DNA from: Alphaproteobacteria bacterium
Lineage (GTDB): Bacteria; Pseudomonadota; Alphaproteobacteria; Rhizobiales; JAJFHR01
NCBI GenBank assembly: GCA_024278055.1
Contig: JAJRTY010000167.1
Span: forward strand, 1-64,000
Length of the DNA stretch: 64,000 nt
Direction: 5' to 3'
The notes under the pieces are model-generated. The model was not told the DNA's origin, made no database searches, and saw nothing but the letters and a program-made list of their open reading frames with translations. A program made the translations under genes and the position numbers. Positions 26,443-37,500 of the stretch are shown in pieces; positions within the stretch are counted from its first letter, which is position 1; every line of letters begins with the position of its first letter.

Positions 26443-27065
26443 AAATCCATGTGTCTCACGATTCGGGGGTGAGGCAAAGTATATGCATCATCGGAACCGC
26501 AATTTCCCAATACATGAAACAATAGCTTTATTCAGAAAACTTCGCAAAAGTGCCAATAGCAGTCGTCGAGAGCCTTTCATCTTTCGGCCCGGAGCTGCTG
26601 TTCATGGCGGTTTCAATACTCATCGCCGGATTCTCATAAGCTAAGTTTTGAAAAAATGGTGTTTTGGGATCGCCTGGATGGCTGCAGTGGGGACAAAGCG
26701 TCCGACACCGACAATTACCTGAACGTCATACTTGGGTGGATGCTATTGAAAACCTCTACATTTACCCTTGGTTCAAAAATTTCCGGGCTGCACAGAAGTA
26801 TTTGATTTTTTTTAGCGTAAGGTCAGATAATTTCGGACAACAAAGATCGAAATTGAGCTATGAGTCAGTATTGGCTAAAAGCTGAGATTCGCTGCAAATG
26901 CACATTTTAAGCGTACGGGCCAACAAGCAGCCGTCGCAGTGGAGTTGAGAGTTATTGAGTGCGACGAAATAAAGCTATTGGTGTAGTCTGTAAGATATAT
27001 TTTACCCAAGTGTCTGGATGATTTTTAGTCAATAAGGTGAGCAATCTGATGAATGGTGATGCTAA
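26443..27065. other. 620-bp intergenic region upstream of the restriction-modification pair
   Basis: Reading frames here are short and have no recognisable content. The region holds the thyA promoter (minus strand) near its left end and the methyltransferase promoter near its right end, where AT-rich DNA (GTAAGATATATTTTACCC at about 26989-27006) lies 60 bp before the gene. I found no IS end, tRNA or direct repeat that would mark the border of the inserted pair. Confidence 0.5.
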
Positions 27066-28277
27066 ATGAAAATTATCGATTTATTTTGTGGGTGTGGCGG
27101 ATTTTCGCACGCATTCAAAGATGCTGGCTTTGATATTGTTCAGTCCTATGACAATTGGAAGCCTGCGGTAGAAACCTACAAAGAGAATTTTGAACACGAA
27201 ATCGTATCATGTGATATCTCCACGCAGCTTAACCTGTCGCCTGCCGACGTTATCATAGGGGGACCTCCTTGCCAGGGATTCTCTTCGGCTGGACTTAGGA
27301 AACCAGGCGACAAGCGAAATAGCCTTGTCGAGGTATTTTCATCCCTCATAGTCAAGCATCTGCCGACCGCCTTTGTGTTTGAAAACGTTGAAGGCTTTCT
27401 CACCGGTGAGAAGGGACGGCATGTTTTTGCTTTGCTCACCCCCCTCATTGAAGCGGGCTATCATATCCACTTTCGAAAGGTGAATGCTTCGACGTTTGGA
27501 GTGCCTCAACATCGCAAGCGTGTCGTCGCAATCGGCGGCCTCGGCTGGTCACCCAGTTTTCCTGAACATACTCACGCATCAAGAGGCGCACCGGGCGCGA
27601 CTGCTCTTAATCGCATAGGAATGCCAGAAACCCCATCTGTTGAAGAGGCTCTGTACGGTCTGCCCTATGCGACAGTGCATCAGAAGGGCGAAGAGTCGGA
27701 GCCTTCCGACCATGTTTATTCTCTATTCGGCGAGGCTGACCAAGCTCGTGCGGTACTTTTGAGGCAAGGCCAGAGAATGCGAGACTTGCCGGAAGAATAC
27801 TGGCACGAAAGCTATAAGAGGCGTGCAAATCGCCGAGTTAAGGATGGTATACCTACTGAAAAGCGAGGTGGTGCCCCGTCTGGCTTACGGAGATTGATTG
27901 CGGACGAACCGTCGAAGGCCATAACAGGCGGCGCTCTTCGCGAGTTCGTGCATCCATACCAAGACCGTCATCTTACAATTCGAGAGTGCGCACGACTGCA
28001 GCAGTTTCCAGATAACTTCGTATTTTGTGGCTCCCAAGCTGAAAAAATACAGATGATTGGGAATGCAGTGCCACTTGGTTTAGGGCGGCGCATTGCAAGT
28101 GGCTTGTTGAGAGATCTCAGAAAGACTCCCCCCATCTCTGGTCAGGAGGGAAAGCTGTTAAGCTTCATGCCGACCGTGGCTAGCGCCATGAGCCCTGCGC
28201 TTACAACCCTTTCCCACTCAATCCAGCAAAGGTTTTTCAAGCAAGAAGAACACGCACAGGAAAGTTTATGCCCTTAA
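27066..28277 (+). CDS. DNA (cytosine-5) methyltransferase
   Basis: A 403-residue C5-MTase that protects the host from its paired endonuclease. Motif I is IIDLFCGCGGFS at the very start. Motif IV is GGPPCQGFSSAG with the catalytic Cys (about residue 72). Motif VI is FENVEG, motif VIII GVPQHRKRVV, motif IX LTIRECARLQQFPD and motif X QMIGNAVP. The target-recognition domain lies between VIII and IX (about 200-285). The stop overlaps the endonuclease start by 10 bp, so protection is made before restriction. The recognition sequence cannot be read from the protein. Confidence 0.95.
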   Translation: MKIIDLFCGCGGFSHAFKDAGFDIVQSYDNWKPAVETYKENFEHEIVSCDISTQLNLSPADVIIGGPPCQGFSSAGLRKPGDKRNSLVEVFSSLIVKHLPTAFVFENVEGFLTGEKGRHVFALLTPLIEAGYHIHFRKVNASTFGVPQHRKRVVAIGGLGWSPSFPEHTHASRGAPGATALNRIGMPETPSVEEALYGLPYATVHQKGEESEPSDHVYSLFGEADQARAVLLRQGQRMRDLPEEYWHESYKRRANRRVKDGIPTEKRGGAPSGLRRLIADEPSKAITGGALREFVHPYQDRHLTIRECARLQQFPDNFVFCGSQAEKIQMIGNAVPLGLGRRIASGLLRDLRKTPPISGQEGKLLSFMPTVASAMSPALTTLSHSIQQRFFKQEEHAQESLCP

Positions 28278-29317
28278 CTCAAAGCCAAAAAACCATTTGG
28301 GAAAAGGCAAAGTCTCTTGGGTCAGGCGGGCAAGCCATACGCTTGGATGATGAAGCATGTACATATCTAATTGCTCGTATTGCGACGGACCTTGGTGTCA
28401 TCGAACGGCTTCCTGAAATAAAAGAGGGTGTTCCCGAATTTTACAACTCAGGCGCACTGAATGAACTCAGCATACCTGGTGTAGATGCACTTGCTCTGTT
28501 TCAGAAGTTGTTAGAAATCGACCCGAATGCAGACACATATTTCGCTTGTCTCGCGTCGCTCCATAAAGCTCGGCTCAAGTATGAAACCATTTTGGAAACG
28601 CAGCCAATACCAACCTTGGAACAAGTTGGCCCGCGAGGGCTACTCCAATTTGGTCAACTGAGCTCAAAAGGGCTGGCTACATTTCTATTCTGGCGCAAGT
28701 GGTTTTTTGATATCGATAACAGAGCAGGTCAGGAGACTGGATACCTTTTTGAGCCCGTGATTGCCAATGCAATAGGGGGCACCCCAGTTTCTGCCGCGCG
28801 TAGTCCGGTCAAAAGGCGTTCAGACAATAGGAAGGGTCGACAGGTTGATTGTTTGGTCGGCAATCGAGCTTATGAACTTAAGATTCGAATGACCATTGCG
28901 GCCTCCGGCCAAGGAAGGTGGAGTGAAGAGTTGGATTTCCCTCTGGATTGTGTGGCCAGCGAATACGTTCCCGTCTTATTGGTATTGGACAGCACTGCAA
29001 ACCCAAAGTTAACTGAATTGACAAACGCTTTTTTGGCGCAAGATGGGGAAGTTTATATTGGTGAAGATGCTTGGGCGCATCTTGACGAGTTAGCCGGCCC
29101 GACAATGGCTAATTTCATTGACCGCTACGTTCGAAAACCAATGGCAAGCCTGCTGGCTGAAGCTTCCGAGCAACTAGAACCGTTCACAGCTTTTTTCGAA
29201 GGCTCAGATATCATTTTTCAAGTCGGGGAGGAATCGATCAAAATAATTCGCCGAACAGTAGTTGCATCCGAAGAAGGTCGCGATAGGTCCGCAAGTTGTA
29301 ATGAAGCTGACTTGTAA
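28268..29317 (+). CDS. Type II restriction endonuclease (ApaLI-like candidate)
   Basis: A 349-residue protein overlapping the methyltransferase by 10 bp. A PD-(D/E)xK-like core is visible: GRQVDCLVGNRAYELKIRMT (about 198-217), with Asp, then Glu and Lys, after the Arg-rich RSPVKRRSDNRKG. Upstream is a helical N-terminal domain. Together with the adjacent C5-MTase this makes a type II system almost certain. Similarity to the ApaLI-type endonuclease family is my impression only. No lesion is visible, so the pair looks active. Confidence 0.75.
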   Translation: MPLTQSQKTIWEKAKSLGSGGQAIRLDDEACTYLIARIATDLGVIERLPEIKEGVPEFYNSGALNELSIPGVDALALFQKLLEIDPNADTYFACLASLHKARLKYETILETQPIPTLEQVGPRGLLQFGQLSSKGLATFLFWRKWFFDIDNRAGQETGYLFEPVIANAIGGTPVSAARSPVKRRSDNRKGRQVDCLVGNRAYELKIRMTIAASGQGRWSEELDFPLDCVASEYVPVLLVLDSTANPKLTELTNAFLAQDGEVYIGEDAWAHLDELAGPTMANFIDRYVRKPMASLLAEASEQLEPFTAFFEGSDIIFQVGEESIKIIRRTVVASEEGRDRSASCNEADL

Positions 29318-29454
29318 GTTCGCAGCGCAGGGAGTTCCCTACCCCTCCGCATACCCTCCCCATAAAACACCACTTTCCCCCCCGTCCAACACCTCGCCCA
29401 CAAAACAAATATCAATGGCCTTTTTTTTAACAAATACATGTCTTATATTACTTC

Positions 29455-29790
29455 TGCCGGGTCACACCGGCTATGGCGATAAATGGCTTTCGTAATAAAC
29501 CATTCGGACCCGGGGGCGGTACCCGGCGCCTCCACCAATTATCTCGAGCCGTTAGCTGCGGTGGTTTTATGAGAATATGGGGGCGAAACAGGATCGACGA
29601 GGGTGTAAAGGAATTGTTTTCGCTCGGCATGGTTCCGCCGATATCGGGCCGTTTTAATAGTTGCAAATGACAACTACGCAGAGGCACGTCTCGCTGCTTA
29701 GGCAGTGCGACAGCTTCGAAATTAGTCCTAGACATTTGCATGCCTAGGCGGGGTTCGGAGAGCACCTGGCAACAGAAGCTCTCCACTAAT
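29455..29790 (+). ncRNA. ssrA: tmRNA, two-piece permuted form
   Basis: This is the alphaproteobacterial circularly permuted tmRNA. The acceptor piece comes first: T stem CCGGG/CCCGG around GGCGGTA (about 29510-29526), then CGCCTCC and CACCA ending at 29537. The coding piece starts at 29579 with GGGGGCGAAACAGG; its GGGGGCG pairs with CGCCTCC (one G-U). The tag reading frame at 29663-29701 encodes ANDNYAEARLAA then TAG. A GGAGAGC/GCTCTCC helix (29757-29784) closes the 3' side. It rescues stalled ribosomes and marks the peptides for ClpXP. Outer ends are approximate. Confidence 0.93.
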
Positions 29791-29921
29791 TGTCTACCAT
29801 GCTCAAACAGCACAAGGAATTGGTGGTGAAAAAATACAAAAACATGTGGGATTACGTAATCAGCACTTGATAGAAACATCGCTTGGTTTATTGTTCGAAA
29901 TAAGAATCAACAAGGTACAGC

Positions 29922-30440
29922 ATGACTGAAAAAATGCCCCAGGATTTTATGCGTTATGACCTTATGGCGCAAAAAGCATTGCGCGGCGTCGTACGTTTGG
30001 CGCTCGAACGCATCGCAGAGACCGGATTACCCGGAGATCATCACTTTTACATTTCCTTTGATACGCAAGCGCCGGGCGTCAAAATGTCGGACCGCCTGCG
30101 CCGCGAATATACCGAGGAGATGACAATTGTACTCCAGCATCAATACTGGGGACTGGAAATTCATGATGATTTCTTCCAGATCGAGTTGAGCTTCAACGAT
30201 CTGCCCGAAAAAATTGTTATTCCTTACGTTTGCATCAAGGGATTTTTTGATCCCAGCGTACAATTCGGACTTCAGTTCCAAAACGATGCGGATGACGAGG
30301 AAACCGAAATCACTGCAGAAACAGCAAGCAACCCTGAAAGCAGCACAATTGCCAACAATGACGAAGCCGACGCCATGCCGGTGGCCGCTGCCAGCGGCGG
30401 TGCCGATGTTGTTGTTCTTGACGCTTTCCGCAAAAAATAA
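29922..30440 (+). CDS. sspB: ClpXP adaptor SspB
   Basis: A 172-residue alphaproteobacterial SspB. The folded domain (about 8-125) contains MRYDLMAQKALRGVVRLALE, HFYISFDTQAPGV and IVIPYVCIKGFFDPSVQFGLQF, the family core that binds the ssrA tag. An acidic disordered linker and a short C-terminal VVVLDAFRKK tail follow; the tail is the ClpX-docking motif. It delivers tagged proteins to ClpXP. The gene encoding its ligand tag (ssrA) lies just upstream on the same strand, a direct functional link. Confidence 0.93.
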   Translation: MTEKMPQDFMRYDLMAQKALRGVVRLALERIAETGLPGDHHFYISFDTQAPGVKMSDRLRREYTEEMTIVLQHQYWGLEIHDDFFQIELSFNDLPEKIVIPYVCIKGFFDPSVQFGLQFQNDADDEETEITAETASNPESSTIANNDEADAMPVAAASGGADVVVLDAFRKK

Positions 30441-30470
30441 ACAGGTCTCGAGAAAGGCGGATCTTCTCTC

Positions 30471-31883
30471 ATGGAAGACTATTCCGCTTTAACTTCGCCC
30501 GTGGAGGCAACAGCCGCTCTTTGGCAATTGGCCAAAGCCGATCCGGATCTGCTTAAAACCCTCACGCTTGATGGTGCAGACCCGGTGTTGCCTTCTTCCT
30601 TTCTCATCGGCACTGCTGCACAAGCCAGCATAGCAGCGGCAACTCTGGCCGCCGCGCAATTGTGGCAATTGCGTAATAATCAAACCCAGCGAGCCTCGGT
30701 TGACATGCGCCACGCTGCCGTTGAATTCAGGTCAGAACGTTATCTCGAGATCGATGGCAAGCCGGCGCCGGAATTGTGGGATGCTATTGCCGGAAACTAC
30801 CGGACCCGGGATAATCGCCGGGTCAGGCTGCATACAAATTTCCCCGCCCACCGCGATGGCATGCTCGAGCTTTTGCAATGCACTCACGATCGCCCGGCTG
30901 TACAAAAAGCACTTCTGGGCTGGGATGCCTCCGACATTGAAGAACAGGCAAATGCGCGCGGCCTTCTGGCCACAATGATGCGCAGCCGGGAAGAATGGCG
31001 CACCCACGGCCAAGGGGCAGCTGTCGCTACGATGCTACCTTTCACCATCGAAAAAACCGGCGAGGCCGCTCCCCGCCCCCTCAAACCTTCAGCGCGGCCA
31101 CTTGGCAATATCCGCGTTCTTGATCTTACCCGCGTCATTGCCGGGCCGGTCTGTGGCCGCACCCTGGCTGCCCATGGCGCTGAGGTCATGCGCATTACCG
31201 CTCAACACCTCCCCTCCATGGCTCCTCTGGCTATCGACAACGGCCGGGGAAAATTGTCAGCCTTTCTGGATTTACGCAACACACAGGACCAGGCAAATCT
31301 GGCCGAGCTTGTGCGCCAGTCAGATGTCTTCGTTCAGGGCTATCGGCCCGGCACAATAGCATCGCGCGGCTTTTCGCCTGAAGACCTGGTAAAACTGCGC
31401 CCGGGAATTATCACCGCCTCCCTGTCTGCCTACAGCACTCACGGCCCCTGGGCCAACCGTCGTGGTTTTGACAGTCTGGTGCAAATGGCCAGCGGTATCA
31501 ATGTTGAAGAAGCCATTGCCGCAGGCACTGACGCGCCCAAGACCCTGCCCTGTCAGGCTCTCGATCATGCCGCCGGGTTTATCTTGAGTTTTGCCATTAT
31601 GATTGCCCTGCACCGGCGCACAACCATTGGCGGCAGCTGGCATGTTGCAACGTCTCTAGCCCAGGCTGGTCGCTGGATTGAAAATCTGGGACGGCTTGAG
31701 GATGGTTTCAACTGCCCCGATCCCGACAGATGCGACATCGCAGATCTGTTGCAGGAAACCCCATCAGGCTTTGGCCGACTCAGTGCGGTAAAGCCATCGG
31801 GCATTTTAGAAAAATCCCCGGCGTTCTGGAACAAACCATCGATGCCACTGGGGTCACACCCGCCACGCTGGGCGCAAGAATAG
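30471..31883 (+). CDS. Class III CoA-transferase (CaiB/BaiF family)
   Basis: A 470-residue family III CoA-transferase, moving CoA between carboxylic acids in the cytoplasm. The family core starts at about 208 with IRVLDLTRVIAGPVCGRTLAAHGAEV, followed by a DLRN segment and ADVF-like QSDVFVQGYRPG, then HGPWANRRGFDSLVQ. The N-terminal 200 residues resemble the partial duplicated domain seen in long CaiB-like proteins. The usual catalytic Asp after the core is not obvious at the family position, where DLRNTQDQ occurs, so substrate and even activity are open. It begins 30 bp after sspB but is functionally unrelated. Confidence 0.8.
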   Translation: MEDYSALTSPVEATAALWQLAKADPDLLKTLTLDGADPVLPSSFLIGTAAQASIAAATLAAAQLWQLRNNQTQRASVDMRHAAVEFRSERYLEIDGKPAPELWDAIAGNYRTRDNRRVRLHTNFPAHRDGMLELLQCTHDRPAVQKALLGWDASDIEEQANARGLLATMMRSREEWRTHGQGAAVATMLPFTIEKTGEAAPRPLKPSARPLGNIRVLDLTRVIAGPVCGRTLAAHGAEVMRITAQHLPSMAPLAIDNGRGKLSAFLDLRNTQDQANLAELVRQSDVFVQGYRPGTIASRGFSPEDLVKLRPGIITASLSAYSTHGPWANRRGFDSLVQMASGINVEEAIAAGTDAPKTLPCQALDHAAGFILSFAIMIALHRRTTIGGSWHVATSLAQAGRWIENLGRLEDGFNCPDPDRCDIADLLQETPSGFGRLSAVKPSGILEKSPAFWNKPSMPLGSHPPRWAQE

Positions 31884-31969
31884 CGGGTAGAATTTTTTTA
31901 AGTTTTTTGATACAAAAAAATGTAACAATCCGTGCATAATCAAAAACAAAAATAACAAAGAAAAATTCA

Positions 31970-32893
31970 ATGGCTGATATCATAATAACTGAATTTATGG
32001 ATGATGCTGCTGTCGCATCACTCAAATCAAAGTGGTCTGTAATTTACGATCCACAGCTCCATAAAACTCCTGACACCCTGCAACGAGAACTGATTAGCGC
32101 CCGGGGTCTGATCATCCGCAATCAAACGCAGATTACCGCCGCCATGCTCGACATAGCACCCAACCTCACCACCATAGGACGTCTCGGGGTCGGGCTGGAT
32201 AATATTGACCTCGATGCCTGCAAGCAACGCGGCATCACTGTCATTCCAGCTATTGGTGCCAATGCCAAGGCCGTTTCTGAATACGTTATCTCGGTTGCCC
32301 TGATCCTGCTGCGCAAAGCCTATTTTTCAACCAATGATGTTCTGTCAGGCCTGTGGCCACGCACGCAACTGATTGGCGCCGAAGTCAGCGGCAAAACGCT
32401 GGGGCTTATCGGGTTTGGCTCTATTTCCCGCCAGGTTTCCCGTGATGCAACCGTTTTGGGCATGAAGACAATTGCGTTCGATCCGTTTGTTGATGACAGG
32501 GATGAAGCCTGGGAATACACCGAAAAAGATACGTTTAACAATATTCTGCGGCGCTCGGACATATTGTCTTTGCACGTCCCCCTCACCGAGGGTACCCGCC
32601 ACCTCATTGCCGCAGAAGCGCTGACCTTGATGAAACCTTCAGCCATCATCATCAATACCTCTCGTGGTGGAATTATCGATGAAACAGCCCTGGTCGCCGC
32701 ACTGAAGTCAGACCGGTTATTTGGTGCAGCTCTTGATGTTTTTGAAACCGAACCATTGACCGCCCAGTCCGGCAGAAAATTCGAGGGCCTGAAAAATCTC
32801 ATCCTGACCCCGCATATTGCAGGCGTAACCGATGAAGCAAATGTACGAACTTCAAGATTGATTGCCGATAAAATTCTTGCGGCGCTAGCCTGA
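31970..32893 (+). CDS. D-2-hydroxyacid dehydrogenase (phosphoglycerate dehydrogenase-like)
   Basis: A 307-residue NAD-dependent dehydrogenase. The nucleotide-binding motif is [12 protein letters not shown] (about 144-155). The catalytic Arg lies in [10 protein letters not shown], the Glu in LDVFETEPL and the His in LTPHIAGVT, in family order. There is no ACT domain, so it is not the full SerA. The likely substrate is a small 2-hydroxyacid such as glycerate, sulfolactate or hydroxypyruvate, and cannot be fixed. It stands between the CoA-transferase and fumC, with 86 bp before it. Confidence 0.88.
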   Translation: MADIIITEFMDDAAVASLKSKWSVIYDPQLHKTPDTLQRELISARGLIIRNQTQITAAMLDIAPNLTTIGRLGVGLDNIDLDACKQRGITVIPAIGANAKAVSEYVISVALILLRKAYFSTNDVLSGLWPRTQLIGAEVSGKTLGLIGFGSISRQVSRDATVLGMKTIAFDPFVDDRDEAWEYTEKDTFNNILRRSDILSLHVPLTEGTRHLIAAEALTLMKPSAIIINTSRGGIIDETALVAALKSDRLFGAALDVFETEPLTAQSGRKFEGLKNLILTPHIAGVTDEANVRTSRLIADKILAALA

Positions 32894-32952
32894 ATTCCTC
32901 AATTTGTGTTAGCATGCGCGAACCACCTGAAGTTTTCATAATAAGAGGCATC

Positions 32953-34347
32953 ATGACCGACACTCGTACAGAGACCGACAGCTTTGGCCCGCTTGAAGTA
33001 CCAGCCGACAAATACTGGGGCGCACAAACACAGCGTTCTCTGGGTAACTTCAAAATCGGTGTTGAGAAAATGCCCGGTTCGCTCATTCGTGCCCTGGGGA
33101 TTGTTAAAAAATCAGCCGCCCTCACCAACAATCAGCTTGACAACCTCGAAGACCACATCACTAAAGCCATCGCAGAAGCCGCACAGGAAGTCATTGACGC
33201 AAAGCTCGACGATAATTTCCCGCTTGTTGTGTGGCAGACCGGGTCGGGCACCCAAAGCAACATGAATGCCAATGAAGTCATCGCCAATCGCGCCATTGAA
33301 ATTCTCGGCGGCACCATGGGCACCAAAGACCCGGTACACCCCAATGACCATTGCAATCGCTCGCAATCCTCCAATGACACTTTTCCAACCGCCATGCACA
33401 TTGCCGCTGTTGAGCAGGTTTACAACACGTTGTTGCCGGCCCTTGATCATCTGGCAGCAGCGCTGGAGAAAAAATCACAGAGCTGGCAGGATATTATCAA
33501 AATCGGCCGCACCCATCTCCAGGACGCGACACCCTTGACGCTTGGCCAGGAATTTTCTGGCTACTCAGCCCAAATCAGATTGAGCATTGAGCGATGTTCC
33601 GAAGCCCTCAAGCGGCTTTACCCGCTGGCGCAAGGCGGCACCGCAGTGGGCACAGGCCTCAACGCCCACCCGGCATTTGCGCAAGCCTTTGCCGAACATG
33701 TGGCCGGGATTACCGGATTGCCTTTCGTTACTGCAAAAAACAAGTTTGAAGCGCTCGCAGCCCATGATGCCATCGTTGAAATGTCAGGTGCTCTTAACAC
33801 CACCGCTGTAAGCCTGTTCAAAATTGCCAACGATATTCGCCTTCTCGGCTCGGGCCCGCGCTCAGGGTTGGGCGAAATTTCCCTGCCCGAAAATGAACCC
33901 GGCTCCTCTATAATGCCGGGCAAGGTAAACCCCACTCAGTGTGAGGCCCTGACCATGGTATGCACCCAAGTTATGGGCAATCACACCACGATAACCATCG
34001 CCGGCAGCCAGGGTCATTTTGAACTCAATGTGTTCAAGCCGGTGATGATTTATAATCTGCTGCAATCGATCCGGCTTATCGCTGAAGGCGCCATCAGCTT
34101 TACCGATAATTGCGTTGTCGGCATTGAGCCAAATGAGGAAAATATATCCACCCTGATGCAACGCTCTTTAATGCTGGTCACCGCCCTGGCACCAAAAATC
34201 GGCTACGACAATGCCACAAAAGTTGCCAAAACCGCCCACAAAAACGGCACGACCTTGCGTGAGGAGGCGGTCAGACTGGGGTTTGTTAGCGAAGAAGAGT
34301 TTGATCAGGTGGTACGCCCGGAAAAAATGATTTCACCGCAAGCCTGA
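32953..34347 (+). CDS. fumC: Fumarate hydratase, class II
   Basis: A 464-residue iron-independent fumarase of the TCA cycle, interconverting fumarate and malate. The ATG at 32953 ([29 protein letters not shown]) is family typical; the frame extends 13 codons upstream without support. Active-site motifs are [47 protein letters not shown] and the signature [13 protein letters not shown]. It is a homotetramer in the cytoplasm. The stop overlaps the next small gene (TGATG). Confidence 0.97.
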   Translation: MTDTRTETDSFGPLEVPADKYWGAQTQRSLGNFKIGVEKMPGSLIRALGIVKKSAALTNNQLDNLEDHITKAIAEAAQEVIDAKLDDNFPLVVWQTGSGTQSNMNANEVIANRAIEILGGTMGTKDPVHPNDHCNRSQSSNDTFPTAMHIAAVEQVYNTLLPALDHLAAALEKKSQSWQDIIKIGRTHLQDATPLTLGQEFSGYSAQIRLSIERCSEALKRLYPLAQGGTAVGTGLNAHPAFAQAFAEHVAGITGLPFVTAKNKFEALAAHDAIVEMSGALNTTAVSLFKIANDIRLLGSGPRSGLGEISLPENEPGSSIMPGKVNPTQCEALTMVCTQVMGNHTTITIAGSQGHFELNVFKPVMIYNLLQSIRLIAEGAISFTDNCVVGIEPNEENISTLMQRSLMLVTALAPKIGYDNATKVAKTAHKNGTTLREEAVRLGFVSEEEFDQVVRPEKMISPQA

Positions 34348-34565
34348 TGAGCGGTCCGCAAAAACGTTCCATTAAAGTGGCCGGGCACCGTACCAGCACC
34401 TCACTGGAGCCGGATTTCCGGCAGGCTTTGCACGAAATTGCCCAGGCTCAAAATACCTCAATGGCCGAATTGATTGCAGGGGTTGACAGTGCGCGCGGCA
34501 AAACCAACCTGTCCAGCGCTCTGCGGTGTTTCATTCTCAATCATTACAGAGCCGCCAAAACGTGA
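34347..34565 (+). CDS. Ribbon-helix-helix domain protein (72 aa)
   Basis: A 72-residue protein whose start overlaps the fumC stop by one base. The sequence KRSIKVAGHRTSTSLEPDFRQAL, later DSARGKTNLSSALRCFILNHYR, matches the RHH_4 type common downstream of fumC in alphaproteobacteria. RHH proteins bind DNA as dimers, so a regulatory role is likely, perhaps of its own operon; no target is visible. Its stop directly abuts the convergent AsmA stop with no base between them. Confidence 0.82.
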   Translation: MSGPQKRSIKVAGHRTSTSLEPDFRQALHEIAQAQNTSMAELIAGVDSARGKTNLSSALRCFILNHYRAAKT

Positions 34566-37500
34566 TCAATTCACAGAAGCAGGTGCGTTTGAATCTGTTG
34601 AGCTGACCGTTGGCTCCGGGATGAGCGGTAATGGGCTGCGTTCTATTAGTTTCTTGTTCTTTAGACGTTGGCGTGCTTCTTCTTCAAGCTTTTCCAGTTG
34701 CTTAACACTATCCTGCAAGGTTTTAACCACAAGAAACTCACGCAATCCTTCAGCGTCAAAATTACGTTCCGGGGCATTGACCGGTCCGGTATATAATAAC
34801 AGCAACGCAGGAGAACCGGGAAAATCGGTAAAGGAAAACCGCCACTCATTATCAAGCCTGTAGACACTGAGATCGATCACAAGCGAGGTTTGTCCGCTGA
34901 CACTTTCGGATTCAAAACGCAAGTCCGTGGTCGCCACCAGCCCGTTGTTGATGGTAAATGAAGTATCAAGGTTACCATAAGACATCTGACCTTCAACCAG
35001 AAGGCCATCAACCAGACTGTTGAGTTCGCCTTCAGTCTCAATGCTGGCCAGCGCGGTGGCAAAAGGAGTGGGATTGATACCATTGAGGACACCATCCTCA
35101 ATTTGCAGAACGCCCGCCCCGTTCATTGCAGAAAACAGCCCGCGCACACTCCTGCCCTCAGCCTTCACATTGCCCGAAATATAGGCTTTGCCGCCAATCG
35201 CCCAGCGTTTTTCCTTAGGCCTGGCGATCTGTTCAAGCTCACCACCGTCCAGGGAATATTCCGAATTCAGCTTCAGGGCACCGTTAACGTCATCCAGGGT
35301 TGCCTTGAGGCTTAAGTCGCCACCATAGAGTTTTCCTGTTAATTGTTTCAGGTCAAATTTGCCGCGCCGCGAATGAATTTTGGCCCTCACATTTTTAATC
35401 ACCGTTGTTTCGGTAGCAAGCCTGTCCACCAGCAGATCAACCTTCAAATCGGCAATTCTCAATCGCCCAAGATCAAAGGGCTGCGCCGACCATACCTGAT
35501 CATTGTCTGGCTCAGCCGTCCCCGGCTTTATACCGCCACCAAAAACAGCATCAAAAGCCCACGGAAATGACATTTCACTCGTCTTCACTTCAGCTGTTAC
35601 AATCGGAACGTCGCCTCCCAACACCATGGTGGCATTCAAACTGACCGGGGTTTTGCCAACCTTTCCCTCAAAGCCGGTAAGAACCAGTTCCGATATTTTT
35701 CCCGCCAGTGTCCCTTTAAAAGAAAGAGGCAGGGTTTCATCGCTGCCGTCATTTAGCGGCACATGCAAAACCGATAGCAGAGACCTTGCATCTTCGCTCA
35801 TAACCGCCACATCGGCTTCAAGCCGTGGCTCACCGTCCACTCTTGCCAGCACGCCCGAAAGGTTGCCGCTGGCACCATAAGCCTCAAGGCCGAAATCGAC
35901 CTCCAGACGCTTGTTGACATCGCCTTTGATGCGTGCGCGAAAAATGCCGACTTGCGATGATGGTTTAACATCTCCGGGCTTTGCCCACCCAAGCTGGGTC
36001 AATAATCTGGCGCCGTTCTGATTACTGGCCTCAGCCTCAAAGTCGAGCCTCGATCGGGCAAATTCATTCAATTTCCCCAACAACAAAAACCGGCTGGAGA
36101 TATCTGTTCCACCTGCGGACCCGTTTATCCTGAAAAGATGGTGAGGGTGGCCGCCTTCAAACGAGGATTTGAACGATATGTCCAGATTGAGAGGTCCAAA
36201 ACCTTTGGCAACATCAGGGTTGTTATCACCGATTCCCAGCATTTCAAACAGGTCTGTCGGATCGGGAGCCGTCAGCGAAGCTTCCAGCACGCCTGCGGGC
36301 TTGCCGTTTATGTCAGAGATGGTTCCCTTGGTGGTCAGGCTGCTGCCACCGATATCTGCAAAATCGAATTTTTTAATTGTTAATTTTCCCGCCTCCAGCC
36401 CCACATCAGCAGCAAGGCCACGCACGGCAATACCGCGGGAAATCAGACTGCCGACGCTAAGGCGGATATTGGCATCAAAACGAACGAACAGGTTGGCGAT
36501 GTCTTTGATAATCTGTGCGCCCGGGAAGCCACCCTGGGATGATCCCGCTTTAAGTTGATCGGGCGGAAAATACCGGTCGAGATTTATCTGGTCAATTGAA
36601 AGTGCCAGACCAAATGCCGGGCGCTGCCGCAAAGCATAAGACAGTCCCGCAGAAGCCTGGGTTTCGTCCAGCTTCACATCCATTTCCAGAAGGTCAATCG
36701 ATTTAGGCGCTACTTTCAATTTGCCTGTAGCCGACAGCCTGCCGCTGTATCCACTCACCCTTGATCCCATGAGCGGGTCAAGGGAAGGAACAAGCCAGCG
36801 GGTAAAGTCCTTGGCATTCAGAGAGTTAAAGTCAAAAACCCCGTCAAACCGAGCCGTCTTGGCCCGGGTCAGGAAAAGTCCTTTCACCGTCAACCGGCTG
36901 CGCCCGGGAAGGTTGCCGGAAGCCTCCAGAACCTCAACATGATTATCGGCAAACCGCAATTTCAATACCGATTTTTCGATCGCCAGCCCGCCAACAACCA
37001 CAGTATCAAGACCAAGCAATATTCTACCGCCAAACCCGTTGCCATTGAGCCCCGGCAGAGCATCAGCCATCAGGCTCAAAAACCACGCCATTGTGGCCGA
37101 CGCCGGACGGGGTTCGATCAGTTTCACTTTTTGCGATGGTGTTTTTTTCGCCCCCTTCCCGGCCGCCCCCGCAAGCCCCAGCAAATTATCAAGGTCGAGG
37201 CGTTTGGAGTATAGTTCAACAATGAATTCCGAACTGTTCTGCCACAAGGCCTGGGCGCGGCCCGAAAAACGCGATGCCGTGGCACCCTGACTGATTACCG
37301 CCTTGATATTTTCGAGCTGGATACCGACAAAAGAAGTGGCAATTTTGGCTTCGAGCTTACCAAAAAACTTTTCTTTTGCTCCTGGTGCAATGGTTTTAAA
37401 AAATTCAAGTTCACCGATATCCTGATTAATGATCAATTTGCCGTCAAACCGCGGCCCCTGATCCGAAGTATCAAGAAGACCATCGAAGACAATTTCTTCC

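Noticed and set aside
26664..26885. A 73-codon frame between thyA and the methyltransferase
   Set aside because: No Shine-Dalgarno, odd composition and no family; regarded as chance.
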